The notes below the pieces were generated by a model that saw only the letters and a program-made list of their open reading frames with translations, was not told where the DNA came from and did no database searches. A stretch of DNA of 8,953 bases. Origin: Actinomycetota bacterium (GTDB lineage: Bacteria; Acidobacteriota; Blastocatellia; Chloracidobacteriales; Chloracidobacteriaceae). The stretch's first letter is position 1, and each line of letters begins with the position of its first letter. The position numbers and the translations under genes are program-made. Shown here piece by piece: positions 1 to 7,332 of this stretch. The stretch covers positions 1-8,953 of the forward strand of contig JAAFHI010000084.1 of assembly GCA_013298335.1 (NCBI GenBank), in the 5' to 3' direction.

Positions 1-1
1 G

Positions 2-76
2 CAATGGGCCTGCGGATTTCACCACGAGAATGTCATCACCTTCGGAAGTCATTTCCCGGCATCATCGGATGAATAG
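2..76 (+). CDS. Possible C-terminal end of a truncated unknown protein
   Basis: Frame 2 is open from the left edge to a TAG at 74-76. It reads QWACGFHHENVITFGSHFPA and then SSDE. Many codons end in G or C, as in the neighbouring genes, and this reading looks more protein-like than the other two plus-strand frames, which also close within 80 bases. Only 24 residues are visible, so no family can be named. If real, it would lie 55 bases upstream of the lipoprotein gene on the same strand and could be co-transcribed with it. The assignment rests only on codon appearance and may be wrong. Confidence 0.3.
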   Translation, partial: QWACGFHHENVITFGSHFPASSDE

Positions 77-131
77 GTGAATACTGACGTCGGTTGTCGG
101 AAGGGTTGCCGAAAAAAGAGGAGTCACGTCT

Positions 132-1478
132 GTGTTCAAGAAAACGACCGCGTCGGTCTGCCTTCTCCTGTGCGTCATGCTGGTCGGTTGCGAGCCGAAA
201 TCGCCCGTCCCGCCGACGGGAATCCAACCCGTCTGGAAGGAACGACTACCGGAAGCCAACGGTCCGGTCGGCGTCGAGGCGGTAAACGCCCTGCTCGTCA
301 CGCGCGACTACTCGCCCCGCGTGGCCGCGCTCGATCCCGAGACGCGCAAGGAACGCTGGCACTTCGATTTTCCCGAACGTCATCGGTTTTACTTCGTCGG
401 ACAGGCGGACGGCGTCGCGGTTGCGTCGGCGTCAAACTGGGAAGACGACAGCAAGCCGACGCAAACCTACGGACTCGACGTCGGGACGGGCCGCGAGTTG
501 TGGCGCGTCGCCGGGTTCGATGGTGTGCCGGAAATTCGTGGCGGGCGCCTCGTCGCGCAACTGACCGTCAAGGACAAGCCGGGAATTCTCTACCGCGCGC
601 TCGATCTCAAGACCGGCAAGGAACTCTACAAATTTTCGAGCGATCCGGCGGACTGGAAGGCGACCGTTCCCGACATTTCCAACTGCTTCGGCCTGCTGAG
701 TCAGGACGGCCTCGGCGCGCTCGTCATAACCAGGGGCAAGAAGTCGCCCGCGCAGGTACTGTTTTTTGACGGGAGCGCGACGCCGCCGAAGGGCGTTCCC
801 GTTACGCTGCGGGACGGCGACGGGGCCGACTCATACATCGACGCCGCGACGTTGTACTGGGCGACCTTTACCGCCACGGAAAAGGCCAAACTGGTTCTTC
901 AGGCGTTCGAACTTCAGACCGGGCGCAAAAAGTGGCAGGTCGAACTCCCCGGCCCGGCGGCAACGCTCGGCAATTCCCCGAAATTCATCGGTCTGGCGAA
1001 CGGCCTGCTCGTCCTCGCCGATCATCAGGAACAGATGTACGGCATCGACATCTCGACCGGCGCGACGAAGTGGAAAACGGCGATGCCGGCCATCGACAAT
1101 ACCGATGTGAATGAAGTGGTCCGGGACGGCGGGCGAAATGTCATCGTCAGCGCCGATCCGCTCAAATCGAAAACCGTCACCGTCCGGGACGCCGCCGACG
1201 GCAGGGAACTCTGGAAGGGTGCGTTTCCCGAGCCGGAAATCACGCGGCGCGTCGAAGCGCGAAACGGGATGCTCTACATCTGGAGCGAACGGAGCGAACT
1301 GGTCTCGAAGTACGTCAACATTCAGCGGCAGGTCTATTCCGCGCTGTACGCCTTCGATCTGCAAAGCGGCAAACTCGCGTGGCGGCACGTCGGCGAGACG
1401 ATTGATTCGGTGGATTACTTCAAGGAGTGGGTTCTGATCCGCGCGGGGAAAGATGTGTTGGCGCTGCCGAGGAAGTGA
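132..1478 (+). CDS. PQQ-like beta-propeller repeat lipoprotein
   Basis: This is a 448-residue protein starting at GTG, with an AAGAGGAG ribosome binding site ending 9 bases upstream. The N-terminus is a lipoprotein signal peptide: basic residues (FKK), a hydrophobic stretch, and lipobox L17-V18-G19-C20. The mature protein is therefore expected to be lipid-anchored at the cell envelope. The rest carries seven recognisable PQQ-like blade motifs of the type D-x-x-T/S-G-x-x-x-W, near residues 66 (ALDPETRKERW), 113 (GLDVGTGRELW), 156 (ALDLKTGKELY), 257 (AFELQTGRKKW), 303 (GIDISTGATKW), 351 (VRDAADGRELW) and 406 (AFDLQSGKLAW). Together they predict a seven- or eight-bladed propeller. Such propellers include BamB of the outer-membrane assembly complex and quinoprotein dehydrogenases. 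The lipid anchor and size are BamB-like, but nothing proves that role and no BAM genes are nearby. The precise function is unknown. Confidence 0.85.
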   Translation: MFKKTTASVCLLLCVMLVGCEPKSPVPPTGIQPVWKERLPEANGPVGVEAVNALLVTRDYSPRVAALDPETRKERWHFDFPERHRFYFVGQADGVAVASASNWEDDSKPTQTYGLDVGTGRELWRVAGFDGVPEIRGGRLVAQLTVKDKPGILYRALDLKTGKELYKFSSDPADWKATVPDISNCFGLLSQDGLGALVITRGKKSPAQVLFFDGSATPPKGVPVTLRDGDGADSYIDAATLYWATFTATEKAKLVLQAFELQTGRKKWQVELPGPAATLGNSPKFIGLANGLLVLADHQEQMYGIDISTGATKWKTAMPAIDNTDVNEVVRDGGRNVIVSADPLKSKTVTVRDAADGRELWKGAFPEPEITRRVEARNGMLYIWSERSELVSKYVNIQRQVYSALYAFDLQSGKLAWRHVGETIDSVDYFKEWVLIRAGKDVLALPRK

Positions 1479-1481
1479 AGG

Positions 1482-1513
1482 CAGGGGATGGGGGATAGGG
1501 CATGGGGGATGGT
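1482..1513. repeat. G-rich degenerate tandem repeat fragment
   Basis: Four bases after the lipoprotein stop, a motif close to GGGGATGGGGGATAGGG recurs as GGGGAT, GGGGGAT, AGGGCAT and GGGGGAT. It resembles one arm of an intergenic repeat with no opposite arm: I find no matching C-rich stretch downstream before 1600. It lies between two convergent genes. The rest of 1479-1538 has only an A-run (1519-1525) and no convincing terminator. Confidence 0.4.
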
Positions 1514-1538
1514 GAGTAAAAAAATTACCGGCCTTTCT

Positions 1539-1760
1539 TCATGTCCATTCAACCCGGTCGCAACCGAATCCTTCAAACAGTCCCGGAAGAAAGGATCGGT
1601 CCTCGACCCAGTGGTCAAAGCCTGTGGTCGGGTCGGTTTTCAGCGAAAGGAGAAGGTAGTAACCACCGGTCGATCCCGAAGTATCGTCTTCCACAAGTAC
1701 TGTCCAGCCGTCGTACTTACCACCTTGAACATGTCCTTCCTTGCCGATTGGAATATCCAT
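1539..1760 (-). CDS. Small hypothetical protein on the minus strand
   Basis: This is a 73-residue reading from the ATG at 1758-1760. An in-frame ATG two codons earlier (1764-1766) would give 75 residues. I prefer the inner start because the AGGGG motif then sits 8 bases upstream, whereas it is only 2 bases from the outer ATG. The protein begins MDIPIGKEG, continues GGKYDGWTVLVEDD, a GGYYLLLS segment and GFDHWVEDRSFLPG, and ends DRVEWT. The alternating hydrophobic and glycine/aromatic pattern looks like a small beta-rich domain with a helix after FDHWVED, and it has the feel of a genuine small conserved protein, but I cannot name the family. It converges on the lipoprotein gene and diverges from the valS leader. 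A weak ACCGG/CCGGT pair followed by a T-run just past its stop might terminate it. The main alternative is a chance ORF. Confidence 0.55.
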   Translation of the reverse strand: MDIPIGKEGHVQGGKYDGWTVLVEDDTSGSTGGYYLLLSLKTDPTTGFDHWVEDRSFLPGLFEGFGCDRVEWT

Positions 1761-1791
1761 TCGCATTTCCCCTGAACTCCAAATTTCTTTG

Positions 1792-1820
1792 TTGCCGGAT
1801 TACCACGTCAGGCGTACAGT
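1792..1820 (+). promoter_or_regulatory. Candidate sigma-70-type promoter for the valS leader
   Basis: TTGCCG (1792-1797) and TACAGT (1815-1820) are separated by 17 bases. They match the -35 and -10 consensus at three and four of six positions. Initiation near 1827 would give an untranslated leader of about 75 bases before the leader ORF at 1903. The position fits the attenuator arrangement, but the match is modest and other weak hexamers exist nearby. Confidence 0.3.
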
Positions 1821-1902
1821 GTAAATCCGCTGAGAGACGCAGATTCCCAAATGTCCGCGTCGAACCGATATCAAACCGAAAAGTACCCCCGGAGTTTCTC
1901 CA

Positions 1903-2007
1903 ATGACGACGATGAATTACAACAACCGTTTTCCGTTCGCGCCGGTTGTCGTCGTTGTACGCATGCATATCCCGGAGGTCGTGCCGCGAAGCCTCCGCCG
2001 GACCTGA
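1903..2007 (+). CDS. Valine-rich leader peptide of a valS attenuator
   Basis: This is a 34-codon ORF in the gap upstream of valS. GGAG at 1891-1894 lies 8 bases before the ATG, a well-placed ribosome binding site. The peptide begins MTTMNYNNRFPFAP, then has five consecutive valines at residues 15-19 (GTT GTC GTC GTT GTA, 1945-1959). Two more valines are at residues 26-27 (1978-1983), and the ORF ends at TGA 2005-2007. An intrinsic terminator begins 28 bases later and valS follows. In amino-acid biosynthetic and pheST attenuators, a ribosome stalling at codons for the regulated amino acid prevents terminator formation. By analogy, valine or charged tRNA-Val shortage would stall translation here and raise valS expression. 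The ORF, codon run, ribosome site and terminator are seen directly; the mechanism is inferred. The peptide itself probably has no other function. Confidence 0.82.
   Translation: MTTMNYNNRFPFAPVVVVVRMHIPEVVPRSLRRT
1973..1997 (+). promoter_or_regulatory. Hairpin within the 3' half of the leader ORF
   Basis: CGGAGG (1973-1978) pairs perfectly with CCTCCG (1992-1997), and a T-G pair extends the stem by one. The loop is about 11 bases. It begins 13 bases after the last codon of the five-valine run, so a ribosome stalled in the run would sit just before it, whereas one reaching the TGA would melt it. It may be the pause hairpin or a segment of the attenuation switch. The role is inferred. Confidence 0.4.
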
Positions 2008-2035
2008 ACCGTCGTTCTCGTTCGAGTAGTTCATC

Positions 2036-2068
2036 ACCGCCCGCGGCCATCGCGGGCGGTTTCGTTTT
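2036..2068 (+). terminator. Rho-independent terminator (attenuator) before valS
   Basis: ACCGCCCGCG (2036-2045) pairs perfectly over 10 bases with CGCGGGCGGT (2051-2060), enclosing the loop GCCAT. The T-rich tract TTCGTTTT (2061-2068) follows immediately. The T-tract exists only on the plus strand, so the terminator acts on transcripts coming from the leader ORF toward valS. It is 28 bases past the leader stop codon and about 105 bases before the valS ATG. A strong terminator just upstream of an essential gene makes sense if readthrough is conditional, which is why it is read as an attenuator. Confidence 0.88.
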
Positions 2069-2087
2069 GTACCGGTGATTTCATGCT

Positions 2088-2141
2088 GTCCGGGCGGCTT
2101 GTCGTTGCAAGAGACACGTTGCTAGACTCCCGGACTTTATT
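2088..2141 (+). promoter_or_regulatory. Inverted repeat and possible internal promoter between attenuator and valS
   Basis: GTCCGGG (2088-2094) is perfectly complementary to CCCGGAC (2129-2135), followed by the short tract TTTATT. The 34-base interval contains CTTG/CAAG and GCAA/TTGC, which could form small inner stems. It might be a second, weaker regulatory hairpin. The same stretch holds a possible promoter, TTGTCG (2099-2104) with 18 bases to TAGACT (2123-2128), which would give valS basal transcription that bypasses the attenuator. Both readings are tentative. Confidence 0.3.
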
Positions 2142-2173
2142 CCCTGAACCGTTCTCTTCCTTTGTGTAACGCC

Positions 2174-4873
<2,700 letters not shown>

Positions 4874-4878
4874 AAGCA

Positions 4879-4980
4879 TTTTTTTCACCACCGAGACGCG
4901 GAGGTTTCACAGAGGACCACGGAGATTTTCTTTTCTCCGTGGTCCTCTGTGTTTTCTCTGTGTCTCGGTGGTGAAAAAAA
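4879..4980. repeat. Long nested palindrome after valS
   Basis: Arms 4879-4925 and 4934-4980 form an almost continuous 47-base stem around the 8-base loop TTTTCTTT. The outer 19 bases pair perfectly (TTTTTTTCACCACCGAGAC with GTCTCGGTGGTGAAAAAAA), and so do the inner 18 (4908-4925 with 4934-4951). The 10 bases between pair through Watson-Crick and G-T pairs except for a TTT/TTT mismatch. The pattern of changes (G-C to G-T) suggests pairing kept by selection or by recent palindromic origin. The inner hairpin is followed by TTTTCTCT on the plus strand, so it could terminate valS transcripts. Its form, with no ORF, resembles a dispersed non-autonomous intergenic repeat; copy number cannot be judged here. 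Confidence 0.85.
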
Positions 4981-4997
4981 ACTCGACTTCCTCCAAC

Positions 4998-5026
4998 TTG
5001 ACTCAGGCGCGACCTCACTCACCAAT
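4998..5026 (+). promoter_or_regulatory. Candidate promoter for the M24 peptidase gene
   Basis: TTGACT (4998-5003), five of six to the -35 consensus, is followed after 17 bases by ACCAAT (5021-5026), which matches the -10 consensus at only three positions. It lies about 75 bases upstream of the peptidase start, between the two palindromes. The strong -35 and correct spacing make it plausible only. Confidence 0.28.
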
Positions 5027-5094
5027 GGATTGCGCGGATGGGACGAAGCACGCACAATCGGGTGCGTCGAAAATCCCAATCATCCGTGGAATCC
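5027..5094. repeat. Second composite palindrome before the M24 peptidase
   Basis: The left arm GGATTGCGCGGATGGG (5027-5042) and the right arm CCCAATCATCCGTGGAATCC (5075-5094) share the inverted elements GGATT...CGGAT and ATCCG...AATCC plus GGG/CCC. Inside them ACGCAC (5050-5055) and GTGCGT (5062-5067) form a perfect 6-base stem with loop AATCGG. The right arm also contains a direct repeat, ATCCGTGGAATCCGTGG. The sequence differs from the palindrome at 4879-4980, so it is a separate repeat type. It ends 6 bases before the peptidase ATG and could affect that gene's translation. Confidence 0.55.
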
Positions 5095-5100
5095 GTGGCC

Positions 5101-6465
5101 ATGAAATTCAAGCGTCTCTCCGCCCTGTTGCTCTGTCTGCTTTTTGTCGGCTCGATGGTCGGTGTCGTCGCGCACGAAACGTCCCGCCCCGCCGGGCCGC
5201 CCATGCTCGCGAACCAGCCCCAGCCCGATTTTAAAATGCGGCGCGAACGGCTGATGGCCGCGCTTCCCGACGGCATCGTCGTGGCGCAGGGCGGCGTCGA
5301 GGAAAGCCTCGGCGTGAGCGACAAATTCTTCCAGACGGAGAATTTTTTCTACCTGACGGGCGTCGAGATTCCCGGCGCGTTTCTGATTCTGAATCCCTTT
5401 GGCGGGCCGGGCGCGAAATCAATTCTCTTCCTGCCGCGCCGCAATCCGATGACCGAACGCTGGACCGGCCCGCAGATCGGACCGGGCGACGACGCCCTCA
5501 AGCTGTTCGGCGTGGACAAAACGCTCCCTTCGACCGACTTTCAGGCCACGCTCGCGGAAATCTGCCCGACGGAAGCCGTCAAAAAAGGCCGCAAAATCTA
5601 TCTCGTGGAAGCCGGTGAAGCCTCGCCGGTGCTGCGCGACCGCAATTTCGTCGAGCAGATTCGCAAAAGCGTTCCGGACGTCGCCTTCGGCGACGCGCGT
5701 CCGAACATCAACGAACTCCGCAGGATCAAGACCGACGGCGAAATCGCGCTGCTTCAGAAAGCCATCGACATCACCGGCGAGGCGCAGCGGGACGTCCGCG
5801 GGGTCATCGGCGCGGGCCGCTATGAATATGAACTCGAAGGGCTGATTCTCGGGGCGTTCTACCGCAACGGCGCCGAGCGGGTCGGTTTCCCCTGCATCGT
5901 CGGATCGGGGTTCAACGCGACGACGCTCCACTACAACAAGAACCGCAAGCGCATCGACGCGGGCGACATGGTCGTGGTGGACATCGGCGCGCAATACAGC
6001 GGCTATACCGCCGACATCACGCGCACCTACCCGGCGAGCGGCAAGTTCACGGCCCGCCAGCGCGAGATTTACCAGCTCGTTCTTGACGCGCAGGAAGCCG
6101 CCGCCAAAAGTTTCAAACCGGGCGTCAGTAAAATGAGCGACCTCAACTTCACGGCCCGCGATTTCATGAAGGCCAGCCCGCTGCGCGCCGGGAACAATCT
6201 CACGCTCGACAATTTCTTTCTGCACGGCCTCGGCCACTTCATCGGGCTGAACGTGCATGACGTCGGCGACTACGGCTCGCCGCTGCCGGTCGGAAGCGTC
6301 ATCACCATCGAGCCAGGGATCTACATTCCCGAGGAAAACATCGGCGTCCGCATCGAGGACGACTACCTCGTGACCGAAAAGGGCCTCGTCAAGCTGTCGC
6401 GCAACATCGCGTTCCTGCCCGACGACATCGAACGGCTGATGGCCGAAGGGAAAAAGGGGCGGTAG
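5101..6465 (+). CDS. Exported M24-family Xaa-Pro aminopeptidase-like metallopeptidase
   Basis: This is a 454-residue protein. The ATG at 5101 is chosen because it begins a signal peptide: MKFKR, a hydrophobic core to about residue 22, and a likely cleavage after VVA at 22-24. An in-frame ATG at 5038 would bury this signal. An aminopeptidase P N-terminal-like domain follows (about residues 40-190, including FFYLTGVEIPGAFLIL). The C-terminal pita-bread domain has the complete dinuclear metal set: D294 (VVVDIGAQ), D305 (YTADITRTYP), H379 (HGLGHFIGL), E404 (TIEPGIYIP) and E419 (VRIEDDYLV). H375 and H386 are in the expected catalytic positions. Members release the N-terminal residue from peptides with proline in second place; exact specificity cannot be read here. 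Its location would be periplasmic or extracellular. The ribosome binding site is weak and lies in the right arm of a palindrome. Confidence 0.92.
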   Translation: MKFKRLSALLLCLLFVGSMVGVVAHETSRPAGPPMLANQPQPDFKMRRERLMAALPDGIVVAQGGVEESLGVSDKFFQTENFFYLTGVEIPGAFLILNPFGGPGAKSILFLPRRNPMTERWTGPQIGPGDDALKLFGVDKTLPSTDFQATLAEICPTEAVKKGRKIYLVEAGEASPVLRDRNFVEQIRKSVPDVAFGDARPNINELRRIKTDGEIALLQKAIDITGEAQRDVRGVIGAGRYEYELEGLILGAFYRNGAERVGFPCIVGSGFNATTLHYNKNRKRIDAGDMVVVDIGAQYSGYTADITRTYPASGKFTARQREIYQLVLDAQEAAAKSFKPGVSKMSDLNFTARDFMKASPLRAGNNLTLDNFFLHGLGHFIGLNVHDVGDYGSPLPVGSVITIEPGIYIPEENIGVRIEDDYLVTEKGLVKLSRNIAFLPDDIERLMAEGKKGR

Positions 6466-6469
6466 GTCT

Positions 6470-7011
6470 CTCTGAGAAACCCAAGAGGGCTGAGTTTGAG
6501 AAAACAGAGGTCTTGCTGCGGGTTAGTACTTTTCTGATAAAGGAAGGCTTGAGATGCTGGAACAATTTATTAAATTTATACTCACTTACCCTGTAATCAT
6601 TTCAATTTTAGGAATATTTTGTACTTTCTTGCTTTATAAAGTAGGTCGAATAAATCAATTCTTTGACAAGTTAGAAAGTGACAGCCTCTTCCAAATTGAG
6701 GAAAACTTAAAAGAAATCAGGAAGATTATAGACCCTCTTGATAATGATTTAGAGAAAATTTCCAGTGAGGACTTGAAAAAGCTATCGCCTTATTTTGCAG
6801 AATTTTGTGCTAACTTAGATAAATACAGCTCAAATATTCTGCCACGAAAGAAGATATGCTTTAGGTTTCAAGAATATAGTAAAAAAGCTAACATAATCTG
6901 GAGACTTTACGAGAAAAATGGTTATAGAGATGTTGCCTTAAGCTTCGCAATTACTCATCTCAAGAATGCAAAAATAATTTAGGATTTTATAGAAAAAATT
7001 GAATTACCTTA
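6470..7011. other. AT-rich island of atypical composition
   Basis: Base composition drops from GC-rich to roughly one-third GC shortly after the peptidase stop and returns to GC-rich at about 7012-7020, inside the start of the DUF433 gene. The patch holds one complete ORF with A/T-ending codons (TTA, AAA, ATT, TAT), unlike every other gene in the window. No tRNA, integrase, transposase or flanking direct repeat is visible. Composition suggests acquisition by transfer, but the mechanism is not shown. Confidence 0.7.
6554..6982 (+). CDS. Hypothetical single-pass membrane protein, AT-rich
   Basis: This is a 142-residue protein with AGGAAGG at 6541-6547, 6 bases before the ATG, a good ribosome binding site. 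One strongly hydrophobic segment, about residues 7-29 (ending FCTFLLYKVG), predicts an N-terminal transmembrane anchor; the positive residues just after it favour a cytoplasmic C-terminal part. The remainder is charged and mostly helical in appearance. It has an amphipathic stretch (QIEENLKEIRKIIDPLDNDLEKISSEDLKK, about residues 47-76) and a basic RKKICFRFQEYSKK region near 98-111. No known motif or family is recognised. Codon use is strongly A/T-biased, unlike its neighbours, so recent transfer is likely. It might be an anchored accessory or defence-related protein, but nothing in the sequence establishes this. Confidence 0.7.
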   Translation: MLEQFIKFILTYPVIISILGIFCTFLLYKVGRINQFFDKLESDSLFQIEENLKEIRKIIDPLDNDLEKISSEDLKKLSPYFAEFCANLDKYSSNILPRKKICFRFQEYSKKANIIWRLYEKNGYRDVALSFAITHLKNAKII

Positions 7012-7200
7012 ATGTTTATCACCCTCGAACCCGACAAACGGAGCGGCAAACCCTGTATTCGGGGATTGCGAATCACGGTTACCGACATTCTGGAGTACCT
7101 CGCGGGCGGGATGACCGAAGCGGAAATCCTCGAAGAATTTCCCGATCTGACGATTGAAGATATTCGGGCCTGTTACGCCTTCGCGGCGATTCGTGATTGA
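7012..7200 (+). CDS. DUF433 family small protein, antitoxin-like
   Basis: This 62-residue protein matches the DUF433 pattern: ITLEPDKRSGKPCIRGLRITV, then DILEYLAGGMTEAEILEEFPDLTIEDIRACYAFA. The family has a short winged/helix-turn-helix-like fold. Many members are encoded just upstream of a PIN-like DUF5615 protein and are regarded as antitoxins of such pairs. Here no partner follows: 7201-7332 has no recognisable DUF5615 start, and lpdA comes next. The start is uncertain. The ATG lies only two codons before the conserved ITLEPDKR segment, whereas homologues often have several more residues. An in-frame TGA at 7000-7002 blocks extension, and no Shine-Dalgarno is evident. The upstream sequence is the AT-rich island, so the original 5' end may have been replaced. 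It may be a functional orphan or a decaying remnant. Confidence 0.75.
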   Translation: MFITLEPDKRSGKPCIRGLRITVTDILEYLAGGMTEAEILEEFPDLTIEDIRACYAFAAIRD

Positions 7201-7332
7201 GCCAGTGTACGTTGTCGAACGCTTCCGGCTTGCGGCACAATGCCCCGGCAATTCATCCGTCATCATCCGGCGCGCGCCTGAAGTCTTCTTTTCCAGCCGA
7301 CCGCGCGCCGATTCATTCAGGAGAATCCCACC

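Noticed and set aside
1717..2037. Minus-strand frame of 106 codons opposite the valS leader
   Set aside because: It has no ribosome site, reads as low-quality sequence, overlaps the start of the minus-strand small protein in another frame, and is explained by the leader on the plus strand.
1851..2078. Plus-strand 75-codon frame across the leader region
   Set aside because: It overlaps the 34-codon valine-rich ORF in another frame, runs through the terminator, and has no suitable ribosome site.
1827..2173. T-box riboswitch upstream of valS
   Set aside because: I found no T-box sequence (AGGGTGGNACCGCG-like) or specifier-loop arrangement. The region is better explained by a leader peptide and terminator.
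6513..6541. TTGCTG with 17 bases to GATAAA as a promoter for the AT-rich gene
   Set aside because: Transcription would start inside or after the ribosome binding site at 6541-6547, which is incompatible with its use.
7212..7241. TTGTCG with 18 bases to CACAAT as an lpdA promoter
   Set aside because: Both hexamers are weak and the spacing is not ideal, so it is not distinguishable from chance.
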